Positions 35,151-46,305 of a stretch of DNA of 64,000 bases are shown one piece after another. The stretch spans positions 1 to 64,000 of the forward strand of contig JAVTVY010017520.1 in NCBI GenBank assembly GCA_036873755.1, given 5' to 3'. The notes beneath the pieces are model-generated. The model was not told the DNA's origin. It did no database searches and saw nothing but the letters and a program-made list of their open reading frames with translations. The translations under genes were made by a program, and so were the position numbers. The stretch's first letter is position 1. Every line of letters begins with the position of its first letter. Source of the DNA: Hanleya hanleyi. Lineage: Eukaryota > Mollusca > Polyplacophora > Lepidopleurida > Hanleyidae.

Positions 35151-35855
35151 CAGTTCTCAGATGTACAGTGGAACTAACTCCAGATATCATCCGGACAGGC
35201 TAAATCGTAATGAAAACACAATGCCACTTGACTAAGATCACAGTGGCATAATATAATCCAAATAAGTACACGCCTCAGATCAGACAATCAGGAGGCGGCC
35301 GTCGCCATTAAGACTTTCCGCACCATTGATTGAGAGGGCAACCGGTCTGCCTAATGACATCAATAATGACATTGATGTTCCTGGTGTCAAATCAGCTATT
35401 TTCTCTCCAAATAAATGTTCAAATTGTCCAGTTCATCTTCGTAATGCTTGCAACACAGTTGTTAATTGTATTATCACGAAAATCCTAAATACATAGCGTT
35501 CATTCTCCATATACCCGGGCTGTACAGAACCAGACGTTTTACGAAACGCAATGACCCTTATCCTGCACGCCATGTTTGTATTAGCAGTGTGTGCTATATA
35601 CCAGCAAATTCGGGAAGGTTGAACTGAAACTGCATCAATGTATACGCTTGTCGAACTACAGTCTAATATAGCTCTTTGGCGTTTACTGAAATCGTCGCAC
35701 GTTAACAGATAACAGATTCAAAGAACCTCTGCATATTGAGATCTCGTGGACAAACACGAAGTTCAACATTCTGGTGAATGTGGCTGAACGCTCAACCGCT
35801 GTTCAGACTTGAGCGCAAATCGCACATCTGACTCAGAAATCCACTCATTGCCTAC

Positions 35856-35999
35856 CTGAAGAAGTCTTAGTAGGGCCAGCTGTGGAGGCGGTGACTGATG
35901 TAGGTGTCTCTGATGTGGTTGTCGCAGCTGAAGCAGTCGTAGACGGGTCATTTGGGGTTGTGGTTACAAACGTGCTGTGTTTTGACGTGGTTGTAGCAG
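35856..35999 (-). CDS. Thr/Ser-rich candidate exon C3
   Basis: 144 bp, phase 1-1. The base before the acceptor CAG is changed (CCAG to TCAG), which leaves the acceptor valid. The peptide has PTSVTASTAGP. Confidence 0.42.
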
Positions 36000-36484
36000 C
36001 TGAAATAAAAATAAACTCGACGGTTATTCTTAAGCGTCCGACATTCACAAACAAATGTGGTCAATTATTTTTGACTGGAGCTATAGTGTACCATTGGATA
36101 TCTTACACGACTAAAACAAAAAATCCGAAAGAAAGGAAAGTGGAAAATATCATAGAGTTTAGATCAAAGTTTCTGTTAAGGTTCATCTGGTCTAGTTCAA
36201 CAGCACCAGATCTCTTCCAGATGGAGCAATATTTAATTCTTCTTTTAGTCAGTTGTGCAATGAGAGATTCACAGTCAATAATTTGGCAATCAGTCCTACA
36301 AAGTTTGCGATAGTAAGCGCTTCTTCTTATCGAGCAGTTTGGAAGATCTTTTCGCTCGTGTGAGAACAGATTTGGTTCTATATTATTTGTGAGCCTTTGG
36401 TTTGATTTTAATGAAAATGTATCAGATTGATGGTGCTAGTCGCTTTATAGCTGAAATAATGCTGAACGCGATTTTGTGTTTAAT

Positions 36485-36958
36485 TATCTTTCTCGAGTAT
36501 TTCGCCAGGTACAGTTTTATGTCATTCTTTCTCGAGTATTGCGCCAGGTACAGTTTTATGTCATTCTTTCTCGAGTATTGCGCCAGGTACAGTTTTATGT
36601 CATTCTTTCTCGAGTATTGCGCCAGGTACAGTTTTATGTCATTCTTTCTCGAGTATTGCGCCAGGTACAGTTTTATGTCATTCTTTCTCGAGTATTGCGC
36701 CAGGTACAGTTTTAGGTCATTCTTTCTCGAGTATTGCGCCAGGTACAGTTTTATGTCATTCTTTCTCAAGTATTGCGCCAGGTACAGTTTTATGTCATTC
36801 TTTCTCGAGTATTGCGCCAGGTACAGTTTTATGTCATTCTTTCTCGAGTATTGCGCCAGGTACAGTTTTTTGTCATTCTTTCTCGAGTATTGCGCCAGGT
36901 ACAGTTTTATGTCATTCTTTCTCGAGTATTGCGCCGGGTATAGTTTTATATCATTCTA
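36485..36958 (+). repeat. 39-bp minisatellite, unit 3 (12 copies)
   Basis: Same unit. The first 'tatgccattc' copy of units 1 and 2 is missing. The 'taggtcattc' and 'ctcaagtatt' markers keep their relative spacing. Confidence 0.9.
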
Positions 36959-37415
36959 TTCGGATTTAACCTCTTAGATAGCTCACCATTTTAACAAATA
37001 TGGTATGGCTAATTAAAAGGAATACAAATCTGCGAAGTTTGAGATATGTGGTGATTTATAACTCTATATACAATCCAGATAATCTACATTCAGGTTTGCG
37101 GTGCTGTGGCCTTTATGTCCGAATCTTGTCCTCACAAAACTTCCACATCAGGACACAATTAATCCAATGAAATCTTTGCTTAACGCTCAAACATTTACAC
37201 CTTCTTAACATATCGATACGATGTGTTTGTTGTCACATTCCAGGATAATTCACATTGCTCGGTTTTGAATTATCTGAGTTATTTGTGTTTCTCCCGTTGT
37301 AGCCAAATATTGTTGAACAACAATCAGTAAGAGGTAGAATCAAAGTATTATACAATATCAGGGGGAGGGGGGGGGGGGGTATCCGTTTCAGTATTCCAAT
37401 ATTTTTCTCCATTTC

Positions 37416-38006
37416 TTAAACCTATCTGGCCTGATCATTTTGGGGCCTTTCCAGGGCTTGAGAGACCATTTCAATTTCTTACCCCTTGAGCGCTAGCTAG
37501 GGAGCTGAATCTTACCAAAAGATACCTTTGAGTCAAGCTCTACCAGTAAATGCAAAAAAGCCAAGGTGGCCGCTTTGATGACGTCACAGTGTTGTTATTT
37601 TCAAAAAAGACATTTTTTGGTCGATTTTTCGGTGAGGTTTTGCGACTTTTCTATTTATGTAATTTCTCCGCAAAAACTGAATGATAAATTAGTGAATATT
37701 CATCTGATGTGAAATAAAATTGCTTTTATCCACTTTTCCTTGCGGAAAAAAACAGAAAATTTTGAAGAAAAATGTTGAAAACATCACTGTTCGGGCACCC
37801 CACGTGGTTGCCATCTTGAATATATCCAAGATCCTCTGCGCGGGCTGTTATGCAAATATGCTCAAAATGATCCCAATATAAAGTTTTTTTTATAAAGTCA
37901 ACGAGTGTCAGCTTTAAATTTTTTTGTTATTCCAGAGATACAATATAGCGCAGAGAGTTTGGTAGGGGAGCGATAATGCCTCCCTCCCCATGCCTAGTAG
38001 GGTTAA
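37416..38006. mobile_element. piggyBac-like MITE, unit 3
   Basis: Duplicate of the unit-1 copy; same junctions. A poly-G tract lies at about 37362-37379. Confidence 0.75.
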
Positions 38007-39010
38007 CAATGGTGTTCACATGGTGATAAAATTTTATGTGTTCGTCAATCGTTAACCCAAGATATTTGACATTGTTAGTCTCTTATGGTTTCACTATTCA
38101 ACGAGTAGACAGGTCGTTTACCTGGTTGAACTTTCTTTGACGTACACCAACCAACATGACGTTAGATTTATCAATACGAAGGCTGAGCTTGTTGGTGAAT
38201 ACTCATTTAGATAGTTTCGGAGTAATTGTTCTACTATCGATACATCCTGATGAGCAAGGTAAAAGGTGTTGCCTGCATAACAAATAGCAGAAAACCCAAT
38301 ATGGATCCCTGAGGAAGTCTGCTCTTGATCTCTAAGGGATTGGAGAAGCAGTCCTTTACAATAGATACTTGTTTTCCGGTAGTTGCGAAATCAGGATCTA
38401 ATCTGGGCTACTGTATCGAAGGTTTTCCTTGAACCAAGGACAGCCAGACCGATGACACTTTCAGAATTAATCGTATCCGCACAATATTCTGTTAGTCTAT
38501 GTAAACAAGTTTAACTGAAATTACCTTTCTTAATCAGTATGGGTATCACCGAGTTTACCTTGCCTTAGCAACAAATCAAATTCCTGTTTATGAACTATTG
38601 TTTCATGAATTTTCGAGATGACAATCAGGACAGAGATTGGTCGATATTTACCAGGATGAAGTTTGAACTTCTTTTCATGGATGTCCGTAACACGAGTATT
38701 TTTTTCAGTCTCTGAGAAAAGCATGATTGTAGCCTGTTTTGGGTAACTTGAATGTCATGCCCCGAGTGGAGTTATCATATCGTGCACTAACTGAATTATC
38801 GACTCTGTTAACTTGCTCACAAGTAAATGATCTAGACGATCAATCACATCCTTTTCTGTAACTGGCTTGAATTTGAACTTTGAGATTTCGTTGGGTAATA
38901 ATTTTGTCACATATTCTAATGCATCATTATTTGGAATAGGAATGGCTACAGTTTTTTTGCCAATGTCGGAAAAAAATTAATTGAAGTAATCTATTATATC
39001 ACACCCAGAC
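38007..39010 (-). mobile_element. LINE RT pseudogene, longest copy
   Basis: The minus-strand frame at 38530-38724 reads VTDIHEKKFKLHPGKYRPIS then VLIVISKIHETIVH, the canonical start of non-LTR RT domains (KYRPIS.L...SKI.E). Further upstream (38770-38990) are GKKTVAIPIP- and EKDVIDRLDHLL-like stretches. The catalytic YADD is degraded to YAGN. The element is dead. Confidence 0.7.
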
Positions 39011-39014
39011 CGAA

Positions 39015-42000
39015 GAAGGTTAACATTCACCTCTAGACGTGAAATACCACTATTCTGTGTCTTTGGTAAAATTACTGTCCACATTCCTGAGCTGTTTCCG
39101 AGATTTATTTCAATTTCAGCTTTTCTGCGTAGAGAAATAGTCACTATTATTTGTTAGGACAGCATGTTTAAGATACTGGTCCCTCACACTTTTTTCAGTC
39201 TCATCACAATGCCATTTAAGGTTTTGTTTACCTAAAGTTTTCTGTTCAATGGAAAAAACTACTACGTAACACTGTCAAATAATGCTTTTAAGGATAAAGT
39301 TTTTTGAAAATTTGGTTCCTAAAATATTTTAAGCAGATTATGTTGGAGGGTCCGGTACCCCGTTCGTAACAGATTAACCTTTCGTGAGACTGTGTATTGT
39401 GAGGCGGTAATGACTGCACGAGTGTGAATTGTACTCTAATTGATTGCATGGAATGACCAGCCTAGCTGTCTGACAGATCTGTGACAAGTACTCAAAACAG
39501 TGACAGTTTGCTCAGACACACGCCGTGCAGCGATCAGCACAGGTGTGAAAATTTTCCAGCATCACAAATTTTACCATGTTAACGGCTAAAAATGAATACT
39601 CTTTGTACGAAAGATATCTGGAATAAGTAGGTTGGTGAGTAGGTACTGTATGGCAGGATCTAAAATGTATTTTGTAACAGAATTCAAGAGAAATCTTAGA
39701 ATTATTTCTTCAAATGTATAGCTGGACGGTATTTGCCCGATTTGTAGTATTTTACGTTTTTGCTAAAATTCAAGTTTTCTTATCGTATTTTTCGAAGAGT
39801 GTTCATGATACGCTTGTGAAATTTGGCATGCCTGTTATTTACGTTGTGATGTAGTCAACGACCTCTCAGTTTTCATAAGCTGGGCTTAGTTTTTGAATTA
39901 TTCAACTTTAATGTAGAAAGTTGTAAGATAATCGGTTTTTTCAATTCATTTTAGTTAAAATGCTATAAAAATAGACCTAGGCAAAATTTAAAATAAACTG
40001 AGACGCTGTTTACTAATTTCAGTTGTCTTTGATCAAGGTATGCCATCAAATTTGAAATATGTTAAACAGTGTTTATGAAATTTCAATTAAAAAATGGAGG
40101 CTATTGTTTTCATTTCCTTTTTCTTTTAATTGTGAAAATTTTCTACAAGGTAGTAACAACAGTTTCTCAGAACATACGCCTTCATATACATACATTATTA
40201 TTGTTATGTTTAATATTTAGTGCTAGGGAGCACCAATTATCAAGGAGTGCATAAAACTGCCTCGGGGGGAGGGGGGGTTACGTGTCATTGACGCCCACGT
40301 CTCATTGATGACCATGTCTCATCAACGCGGTCAAACAATTCAATGATATTTCAAGGTATCTAAATAAGCTTCAACGATCAGTTTGTTGAAGTTTCTCCCA
40401 TGTAAAAATCTATGTTGATTATGGAATCCTCTCTTTCCAAACATAACATTGGTCAGTAGGTCTTCTGTTACGTTAGCAAGAGCAATCTAGGGATGATGGA
40501 AGCGTCAGGCCAGAGAGGACGTCCGTCTACCCCCCTCCCCCCCCCTCACTCAAGAGCGGCGTCCAAGGATCAACTTTGTCCCCCAATATTTAAGACAGAA
40601 GTGCTATGAAATGGGCCGTAAATTGGTAGCGAAGCGTCTGAAATCTCAAAATGTTTTGATGGAGTAATCTCGCCCCTTTTTAAACTTCATGAGTCCAAAT
40701 TGATCGTGACTAGTTTTAAATTGCAGTTTGTTTGCTATATGCTAACTTCTTCCCAGTGTTTGTTCTATCTGACTTAGTGTTAACTCCAGCAACGATCAGC
40801 ACAGTCTTCATGAATTATCAGTTCGCTAAAAAAAGTTAATTAGCACCGAAAATTGCCGGGTTTGGCACCCACAACTTCAAGCAATTCAGCTTTGCATTTA
40901 TGCAACAACTTATGCATCGATGAATTTGCCTTCTCTTGCAGAGGTATTAGAAGTTGAATTTGGCTTAAACTTACGAAAAGATGGAACACCAAGATTTTTT
41001 TGCCTCTTTGGAAGAGGCAGAACGGCGGATATTGTGACAATTTTTACCGTAAAATGTTCTCTGAAAATGCGCCAAAGTACGTAAAATGAAGAGTAGGTCT
41101 TTTTTTAATTTTATGGGGAGGGCCTCAGGTTCCCCACCTCGCCTCAGAGGAAAACGCCTTCCCAATCCCATCCCTGATTTGACACCCTCCCCCAGTGTTG
41201 AATTGCTTCCGCCGCCCATCGCCTGCAACCCCACTACCAAACTGTAGATTATAGCGAGTTGGAAGAGTTAGGGCAATGCAGGTTTCAGTTTTGTCAGTTA
41301 TTATTGTTGGTTGAGTAACGTATTGAGAATTAAACGTAACATAGCAACCTGAGGGTGGTGGCAAAATATGTCGGCGTACTGGCAAGGGATCATAAGATAC
41401 AAACGGCTAGTCCGTCATTCATGGACCCCACAGGCCAATACATTGACGGCATTATATCTAAACACATCACAAGAACTGTTTATGTCGACGTCTTGATTGG
41501 TGTCACCACGCGGTCTTTGGCACCGGTTTAAGTGGTATTAGAGATAAATATTCAAGAGCGATGATGTAATTACACTGATGTAATACTCGGAGGATCTTTT
41601 GCATTTAAAAGTTAGCACCAAGTTCGCTTCTTGCACGAAATAAACTGACACCATTTCCGACGGTGGGACATCCTGCTGTTCTGTTACTTGTATTTGTACC
41701 ACTGCCAAGTATTCCTTGATCCAAATGAACTTTCAAGTCGCCTAGTTTATTAGACTGACAACATTTCTCAAAAGTGTACTTCGAGAGGCATTTTATTGTA
41801 GGAAAGCTCGAATCATATGTTTTTGGGCCTGCGGAATTCGAAAATGCCGTATACCAAGCTGAGTGTTATGCTCAAAATTTAAAAAAATCCAAGATGACGG
41901 CCAAAATTACCTAAATGAAATATGTCACCATGTACTAGTCTAAAAAAATGTTGTTACCCCTTTGGCTGGGAACTGAAGCTTTCTCTGGATTAATTGGCAA

Positions 42001-43280
42001 TTGCTATTTTTTCGAATTAGAAGATGGTCTGCGGAAATATTGGGTTTGTTGGCTGTTCCTTAGTATGTTGACGTTCCACTTCGAGCGTCACTTATTAGCA
42101 TCAAAAGCCGTCGTATGCTTTTCCATAAGGCATGAAAAAATTATTCGGAATATTGTACCATTTTTTCTAGAATCGTAACTTACAATTGCCTCTGTCATAT
42201 AGGGTGAAGATCTACGGTCGCCAATGCATGGCCAAGTTTGTCAAACTGATGTTCTTTGGGGTTCAAATTTTGAGGTTTTAAACCTGGGATCTGGCTTCAA
42301 AAAATCTCTTTACAGCTGTATGTCTTGGAGATCTTTCAACGTCGCCTAACTTGATGCATAGAGCGCGACGTTCAGGAAGGTTAATGAAGAAGCATGTTAC
42401 ACACCGACGACTTCTCGTGTGAGCTAGACAATGACATTATCCGAGACGCGAACAGTGGATTGATACCGCTGTAGGTGGCACATCTTTTCTTCACAAATGT
42501 GATGGGAGGATTAGTGCTCGAAATCTCGCATGACGAACGTACAGTGAGGGTGTGTATACGCAAGACAGTTTATATAAGATATGGCTAGGCGCCTGCGCGG
42601 GTTACCAAATGCTTCCATGAATAGTCTGAACTTACCGCAAAAACAAAATGCCACTACAGTGCGTTTGAGGACTTCGTTGCGGTTCGCACAACGCTTTATT
42701 CACCCCATCACAATGAAGTACCTATGCACAAGAATGGCATGATTGTGATTTTTGATAAAATACAGTCTTTTTTAATAATTCTAAATCCCCAGAGTTTATC
42801 TCTATGAGACACGTCTTTGAGTGGGTCGTGTTTTGCGTCAGGAGGTGTCCTCGATGCCAATTAATGCCGCGAGTGTAGAAAGGTCGGACCCTGTCCTGCT
42901 TTTAGGGCTGAAAAACCTTGTACAACCATGCCGTGGCGTTTTACACGATATGATGATATTTGGCGCATAAACGCAACATGAAAATGGGCGACCGATGATC
43001 TCAACGAACCCTCAAACAGTGACTGGAGTTGAAAAGGTAGCCATTGTCAAAATATCAAAAGAAATGTGCGTTCGACTCGCGATGCTGTTCCTTGAATTTT
43101 GCATAGATTAATGATAGGACGTATGTGTTGGACCATTGCTAGCGTTAAGACGTTTGTAGCTTGCGGATCAAGGAGGAACAAAATAGATAATCCTTTGGAA
43201 ATTCACGTGTAGTCCGAAATATATTCACAGAAACAAACTAATTCGTCAAATAGGCTTTTACCTGTCCAAATTGGAAAATG
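39015..43280. other. no confident gene
   Basis: AT-rich, with a G-run near 40263 and a C-run near 40532. A fragment of the structured motif's 5' half (minus) may lie at about 41490-41545 (accggtttaagtggtattag). ORFs at 41.1-41.4 and 41.9-42.2 kb show no domain. Confidence 0.4.
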
Positions 43281-43299
43281 TTCCCGATACATCAATCAT

Positions 43300-44290
43300 T
43301 TTAAAGAATACTGTATGATAGGCATTTAGAAGAAGGATATCGATTTCTTCACAGCAAAAGTCGTTATCGAGATGGGCATTTAGGCATGTGATAGGCATTT
43401 AGGAGTCAGAGTATACACCCAAGGCAATTTTAGGCATAACGAATCTTTTGCAGCAGTAAAGAAGTCGTTATCCAGATAGACTTTTAGGCATGTGATGGGA
43501 ATTTAGGCATGTGACAGGCATTTAGGAGTCGGCGTATATACACAAGGCAATTGTATGGATATCAACTTCCTAACATCAACAAAGAAGTCGTTATCCAGAT
43601 AGACATTTAGGGATATGATAAGAGTTTACGCATGTGATAGGCACTTAGGAGTCGGCGTATATATACAAGGCAACTGTATGGATATCGACCTATTTACAGC
43701 AACAAATAAGCCGTTATCCAGGTAGGCATTTAGGCATGTGATAGGCATTTAGGAGTCGGCGTGTATACACAAGACAATTTTATGGATACCCACTTCTTTG
43801 CAGCAATGAATTAGTTACCCAAGTTTCCCAGATAGGAATTCAAGCATGTTATAGGCATTTAGGCATGCGGTAAGAATTTATGAGACGGCGTATATACACA
43901 GGGCAATTTTATTGATATAGACTTCCTTACAGCATCAAAGAGGTCGTTATTTAGATAGACATTTAGTCATGTGGGAGAGAGTGAGTGATTGAGTGGGATT
44001 TAACGTCGTACCTACATGTGCCAGAACACGAGAGTGTCCACAGTTCCTATTTTCCGAGACAATGATCAACCCAGCCAGTACAGCACGCGCTCCATGTGAT
44101 AGGGATAGGCATTTAGGAGTCGGCATATATATACAAGGCAATTGTATGAATATCGACTTCTTTATAGCAACAAAGAAGTCGTGATCTAGATAGGGATTTT
44201 GCATGTGATAGGCATTTAGACATGTGGTAGGCATTTAGACATGTGATAGGCATTTAGGAGGCGGCGTGTATACACAAGGCACTTTTTAAA
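43300..44290 (+). repeat. ~120-bp tandem repeat ('ataggcatttagg')
   Basis: About seven degenerate units carry gtgataggcatttaggagtc, ggcgtatatacacaaggcaa and agaagtcgttatccagatag. Spacing between the 'cacaaggcaa' words is 103-128 bp once the insertion at 43974-44098 is removed. Confidence 0.8.
43974..44098 (+). mobile_element. SINE-like insertion with CATGTG target duplication
   Basis: A ~120-bp sequence (ggagagagtgagtgattgag, tgggatttaacgtcg, ...gtgccagaacacgagagtg..., ending agcacgcgctc) interrupts the tandem repeat. It is flanked by CATGTG at 43968-43973 and 44093-44098. The 'gggatttaacgtcg' word belongs to the retroposon tail family of this genome. Confidence 0.65.
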
Positions 44291-44334
44291 AGCAACAAAG
44301 ACGTTGTCCAGAACATTATTAGTATATAGAGGAT

Positions 44335-44485
44335 ATCACCTGTTTCTTGACGAATACCATAAATATTTCATCGAGTGGGGTGAGAAAATTGGTATTTTCA
44401 CGAGTGGCGAAGCCACGAGTGAAAATGCCAATTTTCTCACCCCACGAGATGAAATATTTATGGTATTCGTCAAGAAACAGGTGAT
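44335..44485. repeat. 151-bp near-perfect palindrome
   Basis: Arms 44335-44408 and 44412-44485 (74 bp each, five differences) around a GAA spacer. It starts atcacctgtttcttgacgaa and ends with its reverse complement. A transcript would form a very long hairpin. It looks like a foldback MITE. Confidence 0.85.
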
Positions 44486-44490
44486 TTTCT

Positions 44491-45648
44491 TTTTATTATA
44501 TACTTCTGTTGTCCTACGTTATCCTGATTTTTTTTAACCTTAAAATAATCCAGATTTTGTTGGCTTTTTCGACTGAAGATACACTGAAACACTGGTTATT
44601 TTCACTGTGACGTCACTCGCGGACTACTTTGCTGTCAACAAATCGCACGTGCTGCAAGCGAATTTCTTTCAGTCGGGAATCCTGCACTTTAGTATCGATG
44701 ACATCCAGCAGATCTCAAGAATTTTATTAGCTTTATATCTCAAATAGAAGATTTTCATGTTGACCCGTCAGCCAACTCCCCCCTCCCCTTCAGCAGAAAA
44801 GCACGGACCATCCAGGGGCTGGTCTCGCTGTCTGCACCCGGGCAGGACTGACGCATTGGTTTCTCGTTGACCTCCCTGGTTCCACAGGGTGCTTGTCATG
44901 GGTGTTTGTCTTTGCATCGAACGTTCTCATTTCAAATAAAATCCGCATTCGTCCCCTTGATTTCGTTCATGTCTACCCAAATAGCACTATTTTGATTCAG
45001 CAAAATCGAATGGTTACGATAAGTTATAGCCAGATTTAAATTTACCAGTCGTGCGTGATTGTTGTGTGGAGCTTCGACGGTGGTGAGAGCCATTGTGATT
45101 TTGCTGATTCTTAATGAATACTCACTGACAAGAGTTCACGGTCGTTGAATTAAGTTGTTTTTCATGTTTTCTCATCAACTTTGGTGCGACATTTTCATGA
45201 TATGACCCCAATTTCGAGCCTTCAATTGAGGAATGTGTGTTATTTTCCACGCTGAGTTGGCGTTGCACTGCTCTGGCCAAACTGCAGTCACGTCGCGCAT
45301 GTTCAGGTGCACGCGTACGTGACTAGTCGGTCCCATTATCGCCATTGCCGGTATTTCTTATGCAATTTATGCCTACTTGTGTTCATTTCCTGTCAAAATC
45401 TGGTCATCATAAGGCATAATAACATACAAATCTTCTCAAATGTTTAGCTTCTTTTTCTTTGGCGCACAAACCTTGCGGAGGTTTGGTCAATTGCCTCATC
45501 ACTGTGACCACGGTCACATGTATTTGTGCGCTGTGACGTCATTTGTCATATCATCACCGTGATGATATTTTTCATATCATCACTGTGAAAATATCGCTTT
45601 TATTCGATTGATAATTTTCACTATCTCATCGCCAAGTATATAATAAAA
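44491..45648. mobile_element. possible DNA transposon remnant with 15-bp inverted ends
   Basis: TTTTATTATATACTT at 44491-44505 is inverted at 45634-45648. The interior is non-coding, with 'tgatatgac'/'gtcatatca' words. The ends are AT-rich, so chance matching is possible. Confidence 0.3.
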
Positions 45649-45696
45649 TATAATATATTCTATAGAATATTGCTTAAGGAAATAACGCTGGTTTAC

Positions 45697-45923
45697 CTTT
45701 TGTTTGGCAGATAGATCTGTAATTAATATCGCACTCTTTATTATCGTACAAGTACTGATTGGTGGGCCCTTTTATTACGACACAGTTCTGGGTTCCTAGT
45801 GAACCAGGTTCGTTGTCTTCCCATTTGGACAATGTCAGTGGAGACCCATCAATCCATATGAAGTCGCTGTCGGACTGGGATTCCTGGGTTATACTCAGAC
45901 CTATCCAGAGGTACTTATCAACG
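45697..45923 (-). CDS. C-type lectin domain, C-terminal exon
   Basis: The minus-strand exon begins after acceptor tatactttCAG and ends at donor AAAG|GTAAAC. It encodes VDKYLWIGLS, then FIWIDGSPLTLSKWEDNEPG, NCVVI and a final C....SICQTK: the WIGL, WxDG, EP and terminal Cys landmarks of a C-type lectin domain. The Ca2+-site EPN is EPG and the WND motif is replaced by LYDNKEC, so sugar binding may be altered. The exon starts in phase 2, matching the exon at 53301-53459, and ends in phase 1. If the donor is skipped the frame runs on nine codons past CQTK to TAA at 45674. Extracellular recognition is the family role. Confidence 0.8.
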
Positions 45924-46237
45924 CTGAAAGTATAGATCAAATGGTGTTGTGCACTGACATTCGAGTTGGAAAAACATATTCAGTGAATGTCAGTTTGGTA
46001 ATCTGAAGATATATCTAACATCCACTTATTGCATGCATATGTTAATGCTACACCAAAGGAACGTAAATTTGATACTTAATCTATTTCTATATTGATGAAA
46101 TATATGTAGTCGCCAAAAAAGTGCATATGAAAATTTCCAGTAGTTACCGAGATACGGCCATCTAGACTTGAAGAGCACACATGGTTAAAAAACGTATCCC
46201 TTCACGGCATATATAACTAATAGTTTGGGATAGCAGG

Positions 46238-46305
46238 GAGAGAGAATTAAAGTTTAACGTCGCGTTCAGCAATATTTCAGCTATATAGCGACGATCAAAC
46301 AAAAC
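46238..46305 (-). repeat. retroposon 3' tail attached to the LINE
   Basis: Contains 'agtttaacgtcgcgttcagc' and 'aatatttcagctatatagcg', downstream of the LINE RNase H on the minus strand. It ends in a short GA-rich run. The same tail occurs at 21.97, 28.36, 35.07, 48.69 and 49.29 kb, which links those copies to this LINE family. Confidence 0.65.

Larger units (their letters stand above)
32314..38697. repeat. amplified segment, unit 3 (~6.4 kb)
   Basis: Starts 'aaaacttctgtatattgagg' at 32315. At its right end the RT frame continues without a break into unique sequence (acacgagtat then ttttttcagtc). So this is the ancestral right boundary of the duplication. Confidence 0.9.
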
